A DNA stretch of 64,000 bases from Mesorhizobium_B sp963522145 (GTDB taxonomy: Bacteria; Pseudomonadota; Alphaproteobacteria; Rhizobiales; Rhizobiaceae). This document shows positions 35,198-43,813 of the stretch, in pieces. The stretch lies in assembly GCA_963522145.1 (NCBI GenBank), contig CAUQXI010000007.1:67606-131605 (forward strand), read 5' to 3'. Below the pieces are notes generated by a model. That model worked only from the letters and a program-made list of their open reading frames with translations, had not been told where the DNA came from and did not search any database. How positions within the stretch are numbered: the first letter of the stretch is position 1; each line of letters begins with the position of its first letter. A program made the position numbers and the translations under genes.

Positions 35198-36298
35198 GTG
35201 AAGGTCGGAGACCGGCATTACCACACCATCTGGCTCAACGAGGACGGGCGATCGGTGGACATCATCGACCAGCGCTGGCTGCCGCATGAGTTCCGCGTCG
35301 TCACGCTGAAGACCGTGGACGAGGTCGCCCGCGCGATCCGCGAGATGTGGGTGCGCGGCGCGCCGCTGATCGGCGTGACCGCGGCCTATGGCATGGCCGT
35401 CGCCATGGCCGAAGACGCGAGCGATGCCAATCTGGACGAGGCATGGGACAGGCTACACGAGACCCGCCCCACGGCCATCAACCTGCGCTGGGCGCTCGAC
35501 GACATGCGCGGCTTTCTGCGCAGCGTCCCGGAAAACGAGCGCGCGGAGGCCGCCTACGATCGGGCCGCGCGGATCGCCGAGGACGATGTGGAGCTCAACC
35601 GCAATATCGGGCTCAACGGCTTGAAGATCATCCGCGAGATCGCCAGCCGCAAGAAGCCGGGCGAGCCCGTCAACATCCTCACCCACTGCAATGCCGGCTG
35701 GCTCGCCACCGTCGATTACGGCACGGCCACCGCGCCCATCTATCTGGCGACGGAAGAAGGCATTCCCGTCCATGTCTATGTGGACGAAACCCGCCCGCGC
35801 AACCAGGGCGCGCAGCTGACCGCCTGGGAGCTCAACGGCCACGGCGTTCCCCATACGCTGATCGTGGACAATGCCGGCGGGCACCTGATGCAGCATGGCC
35901 AGATCGACATGGTGGTGGTGGGAACCGACCGCACCACCGCGAATGGCGACGTGTGCAACAAGATCGGCACCTATCTGAAGGCGCTCGCGGCGCACGACAA
36001 TGACGTGCCCTTCTATGTCGCCCTGCCCTCGCCGACCATCGACTGGACGGTGAAGGACGGCGTGGCCGAGATCCCGATCGAGGAGCGATCGGGCGACGAG
36101 GTGTCCTTCGTGCAGGGGCGCAGCGCCGACGGCGCCATCGTGACGGTGCGCGTGGCGCCCGAAGGCAGCGGCGCGGCCAATCCGGCCTTCGACGTCACGC
36201 CGGCGCGCCTGATCACCGGCCTGATCACGGAGCGCGGCGTGTCGAACGCCTCGCCCGAAGGGTTGAAGCAGATGTTTCCCGAGCGCGCTCTGCCATGA
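35198..36298 (+). CDS. mtnA: S-methyl-5-thioribose-1-phosphate isomerase (MtnA-like)
   Basis: 366 residues, the normal length. The catalytic Cys 164 (LTHCNAGWLATVDYGTA) and Asp 244 (VVGTDRTTANGD) line up with the Cys and Asp of known MtnA enzymes, and RGAPLIGVTAAYG is conserved. It converts a 5-substituted ribose 1-phosphate to the ribulose 1-phosphate. Relatives act on methylthioribose, 5-deoxyribose or ribose 1,5-bisphosphate. It follows mtnK by 14 bases and overlaps the transketolase gene by 4. Normal methionine salvage would continue with MtnB, which is absent here. Confidence 0.92.
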   Translation: MKVGDRHYHTIWLNEDGRSVDIIDQRWLPHEFRVVTLKTVDEVARAIREMWVRGAPLIGVTAAYGMAVAMAEDASDANLDEAWDRLHETRPTAINLRWALDDMRGFLRSVPENERAEAAYDRAARIAEDDVELNRNIGLNGLKIIREIASRKKPGEPVNILTHCNAGWLATVDYGTATAPIYLATEEGIPVHVYVDETRPRNQGAQLTAWELNGHGVPHTLIVDNAGGHLMQHGQIDMVVVGTDRTTANGDVCNKIGTYLKALAAHDNDVPFYVALPSPTIDWTVKDGVAEIPIEERSGDEVSFVQGRSADGAIVTVRVAPEGSGAANPAFDVTPARLITGLITERGVSNASPEGLKQMFPERALP

Positions 36299-37233
36299 CG
36301 CTGACCAACACAAGGAAGACGGAGGATGTCGCGTCGGGCATCCGCAAGCGCGTCTTCTTCCACACGATCCGCAACAATGGCGGCTATCTCAGCCAGGCCT
36401 GCTCCGCCGCCGAAAGCCTCGCGCTGCTTTACAACGAGGTTCTGAACCTGGGCGAGCCGACGCTGCCGCCCGTGCCACTGCCCTTCGCGGGCGTGCCCTC
36501 CGCCGCCAACCCGGACGCGTTTACGGGCGCGGGCTATCACGGTCCGGCAGCACCCGAATATGACCGCTTCATCATCTCGCCCGCGCATTACGCGCTCGTC
36601 ATCTATTCGGCGCTGATCGAGATGGGCCGCATGGACGAGCACGCGCTCGACCATTTCAACCGTGACGGCTCCTCGGTGGAGATGATCGGCGCCGAGCACA
36701 GCCCCGGCATGGAAGTGACCACTGGATCGCTGGCGCAGGGCCTTTCCATGGCCGCCGGCATTGCCTGGGCGCGCAAGCGCAAGGGCGAGCCCGGCAAGGT
36801 CTGGGTTTATATGTCGGATGGCGAGTTCCAGGAAGGCCAGACCTGGGAGTGCCTCGCAGCCTTGTCCCATCACAGCATCGACAACATCCGTGTTCTGGTG
36901 GATGTGAATCGCCAGCAATGCGACGGGGCCATGTCCTCAGTGCTCGACCTCGGCGATCTTCCCGCTCGCGTCGCGGCCTTCGGCGCCACCACCCACTCGG
37001 TCGACGGGCATGATCTCGATGGGCTGCGCCAGGCAGCCGAGAGCGCGGAGCCCGGCAAGCCGCTCGTGATCCTTGCCAACACCTCTCCCTTCCAGGGCAT
37101 GGAGCACCTGAAGGTGCGCTTCCCGCGCCTTCATTACGTCCGCTTCAAATCCGCGGAAGAACGTGAAACCACCAAGACCGCGATCGCCGCCGAACTCGGC
37201 GTGGATCCGGCTGGCATGGAGGCGGCGCACTGA
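36295..37233 (+). CDS. Transketolase, N-terminal (thiamine diphosphate) subunit
   Basis: 312 residues, the separate N-terminal half of a split transketolase. The start segment GGYLSQACSAAE aligns with transketolase starts. EHSPGMEVTTGSLAQGLS is the His/Gly-rich cofactor region, and MSDGEFQEGQ to VDVNRQQ is the thiamine diphosphate and Mg motif (GDGE appears as SDGE). Split transketolases are common in catabolic operons. ATGA overlap with mtnA upstream. It needs the next gene's product to be active. Confidence 0.93.
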   Translation: MTLTNTRKTEDVASGIRKRVFFHTIRNNGGYLSQACSAAESLALLYNEVLNLGEPTLPPVPLPFAGVPSAANPDAFTGAGYHGPAAPEYDRFIISPAHYALVIYSALIEMGRMDEHALDHFNRDGSSVEMIGAEHSPGMEVTTGSLAQGLSMAAGIAWARKRKGEPGKVWVYMSDGEFQEGQTWECLAALSHHSIDNIRVLVDVNRQQCDGAMSSVLDLGDLPARVAAFGATTHSVDGHDLDGLRQAAESAEPGKPLVILANTSPFQGMEHLKVRFPRLHYVRFKSAEERETTKTAIAAELGVDPAGMEAAH

Positions 37234-38234
37234 TGGTCGAGCTCGTCAACCGCCCCTATGCGAAAGCCTTCGAGGCCTTCGCGAGCGCCCGTCCCGACGT
37301 GCTCTGCCTGTCGGCCGACCTCACCTCCTCCTGCGAGGTGGATGGCTTTCGCGACCGCCATCCGGACCAGTTCCTGTCGCTCGGCATGGCCGAGCAGAAC
37401 ATGCTGAGCTTCGCCGGCGGGCTCGCCATGCAGGGCTTCCGGCCCTTTCTGCATACGTTTGCGGTGTTCCTGTATCGCCGCCCTTACGACCAGCTCATCA
37501 ACTCGATCGCCTATTCCAACCGCAAGGTGCGGCTGATGGGCTTTCTGCCCGGCATCACCACGCCCGGCGGCATCACGCATCAGGCGATCGAGGATGTCGC
37601 CGTGCTGCGCGCCGTGCCCAACATGACCATCCTCGAGACCGGCGACGCAACAGAAGTGGAAACCGTGCTCGAGGTGGCCGACGCCATCGACGGGCCGGTC
37701 TATGTGCGCGTTCTGCGCGGCGAGGTGCCCCGGTTGTTCTCGACGCCCTTCCGATTCAACACGCTGCGGACGCTGTCCGAAGGCGGTGACATCCTGGTCG
37801 TCTCGTCCGGCGTCTGCACGGAAGAAGCGATGCGGGCCGCTGCACCGCTGGCGGATCGCGGTATCAGCATCCACCATCTTCACGCCTCGACGCTCAAGCC
37901 CTTCGACCGCGACGGGCTCGTGCGCGCCGCACGCGGCAAGAAGGGCGTCGTGACGATCGAGAACCACACGATCACCGGCGGGCTCGGCTCGCTGGTGGCC
38001 GAGATCCTGTCGGAAGAAGGCATCGGGGCACGCTTGAAGCGCCTCGGCCTCAATGACACCTTTGCCCATGGCGCATCCAAGCCCTACCTGATGAAGAAAT
38101 TTGGGCTCGACGCCTCGGCACTGGTTTCCGCGATCGGCGCGCTTCTGGGCAAACCGCTGGAGATCGCGGAAGAAGAATTCGAGGCGGCGCGCCTCGACAC
38201 GGTTCATTCCGCCCAGAAGGCCGAAGCCCTTTGA
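37233..38234 (+). CDS. Transketolase, C-terminal (pyrimidine-binding) subunit
   Basis: 333 residues with SLGMAEQNMLSFAGGLA, whose Glu activates thiamine diphosphate, and the later transketolase C-terminal domain (GVVTIENHTITGGLGSLVAE). Its ATG shares one base with the stop of the N-terminal subunit (TGATG), so subunits are made together. Unlike housekeeping transketolase it is dedicated to this operon, pointing to a special ketose phosphate as donor. It overlaps the RLP gene by 4 bases. Confidence 0.93.
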   Translation: MVELVNRPYAKAFEAFASARPDVLCLSADLTSSCEVDGFRDRHPDQFLSLGMAEQNMLSFAGGLAMQGFRPFLHTFAVFLYRRPYDQLINSIAYSNRKVRLMGFLPGITTPGGITHQAIEDVAVLRAVPNMTILETGDATEVETVLEVADAIDGPVYVRVLRGEVPRLFSTPFRFNTLRTLSEGGDILVVSSGVCTEEAMRAAAPLADRGISIHHLHASTLKPFDRDGLVRAARGKKGVVTIENHTITGGLGSLVAEILSEEGIGARLKRLGLNDTFAHGASKPYLMKKFGLDASALVSAIGALLGKPLEIAEEEFEAARLDTVHSAQKAEAL

Positions 38235-39352
38235 CGGCACGTTTCACCGTCACCTACTGGCTGGGAACCGCAAGCGCAGAGGAAGCGCAGGCACGCGCCG
38301 CCGACATCACCGTCGAGCAGACCGTGGAAATCCCGCGCGCGATCGTGCCGGCCGGCTATGTCGAAGACGAGATCCTCGGGCAGGTCGAGGCCATCGTGCC
38401 GTGCCCGGATGATCGAGGCGGCTATCTCGCCACGATCTCGTTCAGCAACGAGGATGCGGGCGGCGATTTCCTTCAACTTTTGAACGTGGTCTTCGGCAAT
38501 TCCTCGATCAAGACGCAGACGCGCGTCGAGACGATGACGCTGAACGAGGAGCTCGTCGCGCTCTGCCCCGGCCCGAAGCACGGCGTATCGGGGCTGCGGG
38601 CGCGCACCGGCGCCGCCTCAGGCCCGCTGCTCATGTCGGCGATCAAGCCGGTCGGGCTTTCGACGCGCGAACTCGCCTCGCTGGCTCACCACTTCGCGCT
38701 GGGTGGGATGCACCTGATCAAGGACGATCACGGGCTGGCGGACCAGCGCACCTCGCCCTTCCGCGAACGGATCGAAGCATGCATCGAGGCGGTGAGCGAG
38801 GCCAATGCCGCGACGGGCGGCCAAAGCGCCTATGTTCCCAACATCACCGGCCCGGCGAACAAGGTGCTCGACCATGCCTGGCTCGCGCAGGATCGCGGCG
38901 CGGGCGGGGTCATGCTGGCGCCCTCGCTCACCGGCTACGATGTCGCGCGCGCACTCAGCGCCGACCCGGCCTTCACCTTGCCGATCGTGTCGCATCCGGC
39001 ATTCGGCGGCGCCAATGTGATCACGCCGACAACCGGCTTCTCGCACGGCTTCTTTTTCGGCCTGCTCCAGCGGATGATGGGCGTGGACGCGGTGGTGTTT
39101 CCGAGCTTCGGCGGCCGCTTCGGCTTTTCGCGCGAGGAGTGCCGGGCGATCGCCGCGGAATGCGCGCGGCCCTTCCACGGTCTCAAGCCGATTCTGCCTG
39201 CGCCCGGCGGCGGCATGTCGGCCGCGCGCGTGCCGGACATGCAGGCCGCCTATGGCGACAACACCATCTACCTCGTCGGCGGCGCTCTGCTGAGCGAACC
39301 CGACCTTCCCGCCGCCTGCCGGAGCTTCGCACGGGCCGTCGGCATCGGATAA
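38231..39352 (+). CDS. RuBisCO-like protein (form IV, RLP)
   Basis: 373 residues, shorter than form I-III large subunits. Lys 139 (SAIKPVGLS), Lys 164 and Asp 166 (LIKDDH) match catalytic positions of the RuBisCO fold, including the carbamylated Lys. The residue equal to the metal-ligand Glu is His 167, which speaks against true carboxylase activity. Known RLPs isomerise or enolise methylthioribulose phosphates, or decarboxylate apionate-derived sugar acids. Next to MtnK and MtnA the first is more likely. The start is a TTG (38231) overlapping the transketolase stop; ATG starts lie too far inside. It ends the operon. Confidence 0.93.
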   Translation: MTARFTVTYWLGTASAEEAQARAADITVEQTVEIPRAIVPAGYVEDEILGQVEAIVPCPDDRGGYLATISFSNEDAGGDFLQLLNVVFGNSSIKTQTRVETMTLNEELVALCPGPKHGVSGLRARTGAASGPLLMSAIKPVGLSTRELASLAHHFALGGMHLIKDDHGLADQRTSPFRERIEACIEAVSEANAATGGQSAYVPNITGPANKVLDHAWLAQDRGAGGVMLAPSLTGYDVARALSADPAFTLPIVSHPAFGGANVITPTTGFSHGFFFGLLQRMMGVDAVVFPSFGGRFGFSREECRAIAAECARPFHGLKPILPAPGGGMSAARVPDMQAAYGDNTIYLVGGALLSEPDLPAACRSFARAVGIG

Positions 39353-39372
39353 TCCGGCCCTGTCAAGAGCGG

Positions 39373-40389
39373 TCAGTTCCCCTGAACCGCACCTTTGATG
39401 GTCTCGATGTTGTGGCGCATCATGGCGAGGTAGGTGGAGGCCGGGCCGCTCTCATCCGACAGCGCATCCGAGTAAAGCTCACCGCCGAGCTTGAGGCCGG
39501 TTTCAGAGGCGATCTGCTCGATCAGGCGTGGATTGGTGATGTTCTCCACGAAGATCGCCGCAGCCTTGTCCCTGCGCACATCCTCGATCAGCCTGGCGAC
39601 ATCCGCCGCCGACGGATCGGCCTCCGTTGAAATGCCTTCAGGCGCGCGGAAGGTCAGGTCATAGGCGTTCTCAAAATAGCCGAAGGCGTCGTGGCTGGTG
39701 ATGATCGTGCGCTTCTCGGCGGGGATGGAGGCGATTGTTTCCTTCACCTCCGTCTCGAGCTTGTCGAGTTCAACCGTGTAAGCGGCGGCGTTCTTCTCAT
39801 AGGTCGTGCAGCCGTCCTTGTCGGCCGCGCAGAAGCCGTCCGCGATGTTCTTCACATAGATGCGGGCATTGGCGATCGACTGGAAGGCGTGCGGATCCGT
39901 GTCGCCGCGATCGTGATGATGGCCCGCCTCTTCGGCTTTTCCGCTTTCATGGGCGTGCTCCTCATGGCTTTGTCCCGCTTCATGAGCGTGGGCTGCCTCA
40001 CCCTCCCCGCCTTCCTCTTCCGCGAACTCCTCCTTCATCTTGATCGGGGTGACGCCTTTGGTCAGCTCGATCACGGGAGCCTTGGTGCCGCTCGTCTCGA
40101 CGAGACGCTCGAGGAAGCCCTCGAAATCCAGGCCGTTGACCAAGATCACGTCGGCGCCCGCCATCGCCTTTGCATCCGCCGGCTTCGGCTCGTAGACATG
40201 CGCATCGCCGTTGGGGCCGACAAGCGTCGTGATGGCAACGCGCTCGCCGCCGACATTCTTCGCGAAGTCCGCGATCACGGAAAAACTCGCCACGACGTCG
40301 AGCTTATCCGCCGCAGATGCGGGAATGCACCCCATAGCTCCTAACGTTATAACATTTGCGAGGGCTGCAAGTCTGAACATCTTCAGCAT
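39373..40389 (-). CDS. znuA: Zinc ABC transporter substrate-binding protein ZnuA
   Basis: 338 residues with a signal peptide (cleaved near ASA-AD, ~residue 27) and a cluster A-I metal-binding domain. His 64 (GDAHVYEPKP), His 167 (DPHAF) and SHDAFGYF supply metal ligands. Residues ~134-168 form the His/Asp/Glu-rich loop typical of zinc, not manganese, binding proteins. Third gene of znuCBA, 31 bases after znuB. It captures periplasmic Zn for ZnuBC. Confidence 0.93.
   Translation of the reverse strand: MLKMFRLAALANVITLGAMGCIPASAADKLDVVASFSVIADFAKNVGGERVAITTLVGPNGDAHVYEPKPADAKAMAGADVILVNGLDFEGFLERLVETSGTKAPVIELTKGVTPIKMKEEFAEEEGGEGEAAHAHEAGQSHEEHAHESGKAEEAGHHHDRGDTDPHAFQSIANARIYVKNIADGFCAADKDGCTTYEKNAAAYTVELDKLETEVKETIASIPAEKRTIITSHDAFGYFENAYDLTFRAPEGISTEADPSAADVARLIEDVRRDKAAAIFVENITNPRLIEQIASETGLKLGGELYSDALSDESGPASTYLAMMRHNIETIKGAVQGN
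40343..40356. promoter_or_regulatory. Zur-box-like dyad inside the start of znuA
   Basis: AACGTTATAACATT is a near palindrome centred on GTTATAAC, lying within the signal-peptide codons of znuA (about codons 12-16). It shares the core AATGTTAT with the dyad in front of znuC and zur. It could be a second Zur site that tunes znuA, or a chance match. Confidence 0.35.
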
Positions 40390-40420
40390 GGAAAGTCTCC
40401 TTTGGTTGACGAAGAAAGAG

Positions 40421-41296
40421 CTAGGCGGCGCGATGCACGGCGCGGCGGGGGCTTCCGACCGACAGCCCGCGCGGGCCGATCACGATCGAGGCGAGGTAAA
40501 GGATGCCCGCGGACAGGATGATCGATGGTCCCGAAGGCAGCGCGAAGTGGAACGACAGAAGCAGGCCCGCCACGCTGGCAAAGGCGCCAAGAAGCACCGC
40601 GAGCGCGCACATCGGCTCGACACGGCTCGTCCAGAACCGCGCGGCGGCGGCCGGGAGCATCATCAGGCCGACGGACAACAGCGTGCCGAGCGCCTGGAAG
40701 CCGCCGACGAGATTAAGCACGACGAGGCCGAGAAACAGGAAATGGACGGGCGGCCCGAGCCGCGACACCGAGCGCAGGAAGAGCGGGTCGAGGCACTCGG
40801 CCAGCAGCGCGCGCCAAAACAGCGCCAGGCTCGCCAGGGTGAGCACGGCGATGCCGCCGATTAGCTCAAGTGCCTCGTCGTTCAAGGCCAGAACCGTTCC
40901 GAACAGCACATGCATCAGGTCGATCGCGGAGCCGCGCAGGGATACGATCAGAACGCCGAGCGCGAGGCTGATCAGGTAAAAGGCCGCCATGGATGCGTCC
41001 TCCTTGAGCACCGTGCTGCGCGACACGGCAGCGGCGCCCAGCGCGACAACCAGCCCGGCGACGAGCCCTCCCAGCGTCATCGGCACGATTTCGAGCCCGA
41101 ACAGAAGAAAGCCGGCGGCCGCACCTGGCAGGATCGCATGCGCCATCGCGTCGCCCGTCAGGCTCATGCGCCGCAGCATCAGGAACACGCCCACCGGACA
41201 TGCGCTGGCCGAAAGCAGGAGCGAGCCGATCAGCGCCCGCTGCATGAAGCCGAACTCGGCAAAGGGCGCGATCAGGAAGGAGTGGAGCGCCTCCAT
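40421..41296 (-). CDS. znuB: Zinc ABC transporter permease ZnuB
   Basis: 291 residues with about eight membrane segments and the ABC-3 family pattern (GDAMAHAILPGAAAGFLL near the N terminus). It forms the inner-membrane channel for Zn. Its ATG shares one base with the znuC stop, so it is translationally coupled to the ATPase. Confidence 0.93.
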   Translation of the reverse strand: MEALHSFLIAPFAEFGFMQRALIGSLLLSASACPVGVFLMLRRMSLTGDAMAHAILPGAAAGFLLFGLEIVPMTLGGLVAGLVVALGAAAVSRSTVLKEDASMAAFYLISLALGVLIVSLRGSAIDLMHVLFGTVLALNDEALELIGGIAVLTLASLALFWRALLAECLDPLFLRSVSRLGPPVHFLFLGLVVLNLVGGFQALGTLLSVGLMMLPAAAARFWTSRVEPMCALAVLLGAFASVAGLLLSFHFALPSGPSIILSAGILYLASIVIGPRGLSVGSPRRAVHRAA

Positions 41297-42138
41297 CAGG
41301 CGACATCCCTGCCGTCCGCCGGATGAGCGGACCGGCCGACAAAATGCAGATGGGCCGTGTCCCCTTGCGACGCATCATGGGCATGTTCCAAGTCGTGCCC
41401 GTCATGCGCCGCGCACCACGGCGCATTTTCATCCCAGGCCTCGTCGAAGCGACGCGCCAGAAGCAGGTTGTCGGCGGACAGCGTTTCCGCCGCCTGACCC
41501 CAGGCGACAGGACGGCGGGCGAGCAGCAGCGCCTGGGGAAAATGCTCGCGCACCAGATCGAGGTCGTGCACCACCACCAGCACGGTGCGCTTCTCGCCAT
41601 GCCAGCGCTTGATGAGCGCGATCAACTCGGCCACGGTTTTCGCATCCACCGCGTTGAAGGGTTCGTCGAGCAGGATCAGGTCCGCGTCCTGCAGAAGCAC
41701 GCGCGCGAACAAAGCCCGCTGCAGCTGCCCGCCCGACAAAGTGTCGATGCCGCGCGTCTCAAAGCCGGAAAGGCCCACGGCGGCGAGTGCATGGCTGACG
41801 GAAGCACGGTCGGCCGCGGAGTGGCGGCGGAGCAGGCCGCGACGCGGCCAAAGGCCGAGCGAGACGAGATCGAAAACCCGCGCGGGAAATGTGCGGTCGA
41901 GCTCGGATTGCTGCGGCAGATAGGCGAGCCGGGTGCCGGGCGCGCGGATGATCGCCCCGGCGATCGGATGAAGAATGCCCACGATCCCCTTCATCAGCGT
42001 CGACTTGCCGGAGCCATTCGCGCCCACCACGGCCAGCAGCGACCCGGCCTCGACCGCACCCGAAAGGTGGTGCACCGCCGGATGGTTGTTGTAACCGAGC
42101 GTCAGATCGTTGAAGACGAGAACATGTTGGGATGGCAT
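41296..42138 (-). CDS. znuC: Zinc ABC transporter ATP-binding protein ZnuC
   Basis: 280 residues: Walker A VGANGSGKSTL, signature LSGGQLQRALFARVL, Walker B LILLDEPFNAVD, and a C-terminal His-rich tail (residues ~245-275: HDGHDLEHAHD) that may bind Zn. A TTG at 42159 would add 7 residues; I prefer the ATG at 42138. First gene of znuCBA, divergent from zur across a 109-base region that holds the Zur-box-like dyad. Confidence 0.92.
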   Translation of the reverse strand: MPSQHVLVFNDLTLGYNNHPAVHHLSGAVEAGSLLAVVGANGSGKSTLMKGIVGILHPIAGAIIRAPGTRLAYLPQQSELDRTFPARVFDLVSLGLWPRRGLLRRHSAADRASVSHALAAVGLSGFETRGIDTLSGGQLQRALFARVLLQDADLILLDEPFNAVDAKTVAELIALIKRWHGEKRTVLVVVHDLDLVREHFPQALLLARRPVAWGQAAETLSADNLLLARRFDEAWDENAPWCAAHDGHDLEHAHDASQGDTAHLHFVGRSAHPADGRDVA

Positions 42139-42174
42139 GAAGGTCGGCGCGTTCCGCAAGGCTGGGCGTCTTCC

Positions 42175-42206
42175 CTTGACATAACAGGTAATGTTATTAC
42201 GTCAAG
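42175..42206. promoter_or_regulatory. Zur-box-like dyad between znuC and zur
   Basis: A compound inverted repeat: outer arms CTTGAC (42175-42180) and GTCAAG (42201-42206), inner ATAAC (42181-42185) and GTTAT (42193-42197), with GTAATGTTATTAC at 42188-42200. The GTAATGTTAT-type core is that of alphaproteobacterial Zur boxes. Position in the divergent promoter region fits Zn-dependent repression of both znuCBA and zur. Confidence 0.75.
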
Positions 42207-42247
42207 GCTGGTAGGATCGCGGACGACCGGTGATAAGCAGGGCAGCA

Positions 42248-42661
42248 ATGGCTTCCGACAAGCTGACGAAGAACCAGAAGCTGGTGCTGGACGTCCTGTC
42301 GGCGTCGGCCGGGCCGTTGAGCGCCTATGACATCCTCGACCGCGTGCGCATCCACGGAATGCGCTCGCCGCTCCAGGTCTACCGCGCGCTCGGGCCGCTG
42401 GTGGATCACGGGCATGTCCATCGCCTGGAATCGATCAGCGCGTTCGTCGCCTGCGCCCATCCGCACGATCATGCCCATCCGCAGGAGCGCGCGCATGGTC
42501 CGATCGCCTTTGCCATCTGCGAGACCTGCGGGCAGGTCGATGAATTCTCCGACATGACCGTTGCCGAGCGCCTCAAGGGCTGGGCGGACGAAAACGGCTT
42601 CAAGCTCGCCAAGACCACCGTGGAGCTGCGCGGCACCTGCCGGACCTGCCTGGCTGCTTGA
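42248..42661 (+). CDS. zur: Fur family zinc uptake regulator Zur
   Basis: 137 residues, with a winged-helix domain (LVLDVLSASAGPLSAYDILDRV region, residues ~10-75) and a dimerisation/metal domain with CETCGQVDEF and CRTC, the structural zinc cysteines. HPHDHAH is a metal-binding His stretch. It is divergent from znuCBA and so is named Zur and not Fur. The ATG at 42248 is used; GTG at 42230 is less likely. Confidence 0.9.
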   Translation: MASDKLTKNQKLVLDVLSASAGPLSAYDILDRVRIHGMRSPLQVYRALGPLVDHGHVHRLESISAFVACAHPHDHAHPQERAHGPIAFAICETCGQVDEFSDMTVAERLKGWADENGFKLAKTTVELRGTCRTCLAA

Positions 42662-42726
42662 GCAAAGCGAGCCACGCGTAAGCTTGCCGGCCTAGACTTC
42701 GTCATCCAATTCGAACGGAGACGAAC

Positions 42727-43059
42727 ATGGCTCTCGGCCCCCTGGGACTGAAGCAGCGCCTGATGCGCCGGAGGGAGCGCCTCAAGGACAAGCGGATGGC
42801 GCTCCGCCTTGCTGTGCTTCTGGGCGCCCTGATCGCGCTGCCTTTCGCCTACTGGCAGCTTCAGCTCCACGAAGTGCTGCGCCCCACCGCCGACACCGCA
42901 ACGCTGGAAAAACAGTGCGAGAACCTCGACGAGACGTTCGATGCAGTCGCGCGCGAGGCGGGCAAGCCGATCGGCCTGAACAAGGAGGCCCTCGATTACC
43001 GCCGCTCCGAATGCGAGGAGATGGGCTTTGAGATCAAGACCGGTTCAATTCCCGAATAA
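42727..43059 (+). CDS. Small membrane protein of unknown function
   Basis: 110 residues with a basic N terminus (RRRERLKDKR), one membrane helix (about residues 27-46) and a polar tail with two Cys (CENLDE and SECEEMG) and many acidic residues. I do not recognise the family. It precedes alkB and overlaps its start by 32 bases, and GAGGAG near its end serves as the ribosome site of alkB, so the two are coupled. Confidence 0.65.
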   Translation: MALGPLGLKQRLMRRRERLKDKRMALRLAVLLGALIALPFAYWQLQLHEVLRPTADTATLEKQCENLDETFDAVAREAGKPIGLNKEALDYRRSECEEMGFEIKTGSIPE

Positions 43060-43720
43060 TCCGCATCGGGGCGCTGATCTTTTCGACGCCGCCGGCCTGC
43101 GCGAGGAACGCCGGGAAGCAATGGCCGAGGGCGCAGTGCTGCTGCAGGGCAGGGCGCTGGCAATCGAAGACGAACTGCTGCCCGACCTCGGGGCGATCAC
43201 CGCGCAATCGCCGTTCCGGCACATGCAAACGCCCGGCGGCTTCACCATGTCGGTGGCCATGACCAGTTGCGGCGCGGCCGGCTGGGTCACAGACCGGAGC
43301 GGCTATCGTTATGAACGGATCGATCCCCAGACCGGTGTGCCATGGCCCGTCATGCCGGCATCCTTCCTCCAACTGGCGATCGGAGCAGCGACGGAGGCCG
43401 GCCACCCGGATTTTCGGCCCGACACCTGTCTGATCAACCGCTACGAGCCGGGCGCGCGGATGTCGCTGCACCAGGACAAGGACGAGCGCGATCTCGCCAA
43501 CCCGATCGTTTCCGTCTCGCTCGGCCTGCCCGCGACCTTCCAGTTCGGCGGATTGAAGCGCACGGATCCTGTGACGAAGCACATGCTGCGCCACGGCGAT
43601 GTGGTGGTCTGGGGCGGTCCCTCACGGCTGTTCTATCACGGCGTCCTCGCCCTCAAATCCGGGCACCATCCCGCATTCGGCGCCATGCGGATCAACCTGA
43701 CATTCCGAAAGGCGCTTTAG
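43028..43720 (+). CDS. alkB: DNA oxidative demethylase AlkB
   Basis: 230 residues, a 2-oxoglutarate/Fe(II) dioxygenase that closely resembles E. coli AlkB. The iron ligands are His 148 and Asp 150 (SLHQDKDE) and His 204 (LFYHGV). Arg 221 and Arg 227 (RINLTFR) bind 2-oxoglutarate, and TPGGFTMSVAMT is the substrate lid. It removes methyl groups from 1-methyladenine and 3-methylcytosine. The start must be TTG 43028 to include the conserved DLF segment; GAGGAG lies 7 bases before it. Confidence 0.94.
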   Translation: MRSRPVQFPNNPHRGADLFDAAGLREERREAMAEGAVLLQGRALAIEDELLPDLGAITAQSPFRHMQTPGGFTMSVAMTSCGAAGWVTDRSGYRYERIDPQTGVPWPVMPASFLQLAIGAATEAGHPDFRPDTCLINRYEPGARMSLHQDKDERDLANPIVSVSLGLPATFQFGGLKRTDPVTKHMLRHGDVVVWGGPSRLFYHGVLALKSGHHPAFGAMRINLTFRKAL

Positions 43721-43813
43721 GCGTGCCGTCGATGAAATTCAAAAGCAAGGATCGGAGTGAGGTCGCGGGGCCGGCATCCTAAAACGCGTGACAAGACGCT
43801 TTGGAGGATGACA

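Noticed and set aside
38231..39352. True RuBisCO large subunit
   Set aside because: Too short and the metal Glu is replaced by His; no small subunit, phosphoribulokinase or carboxysome genes nearby.
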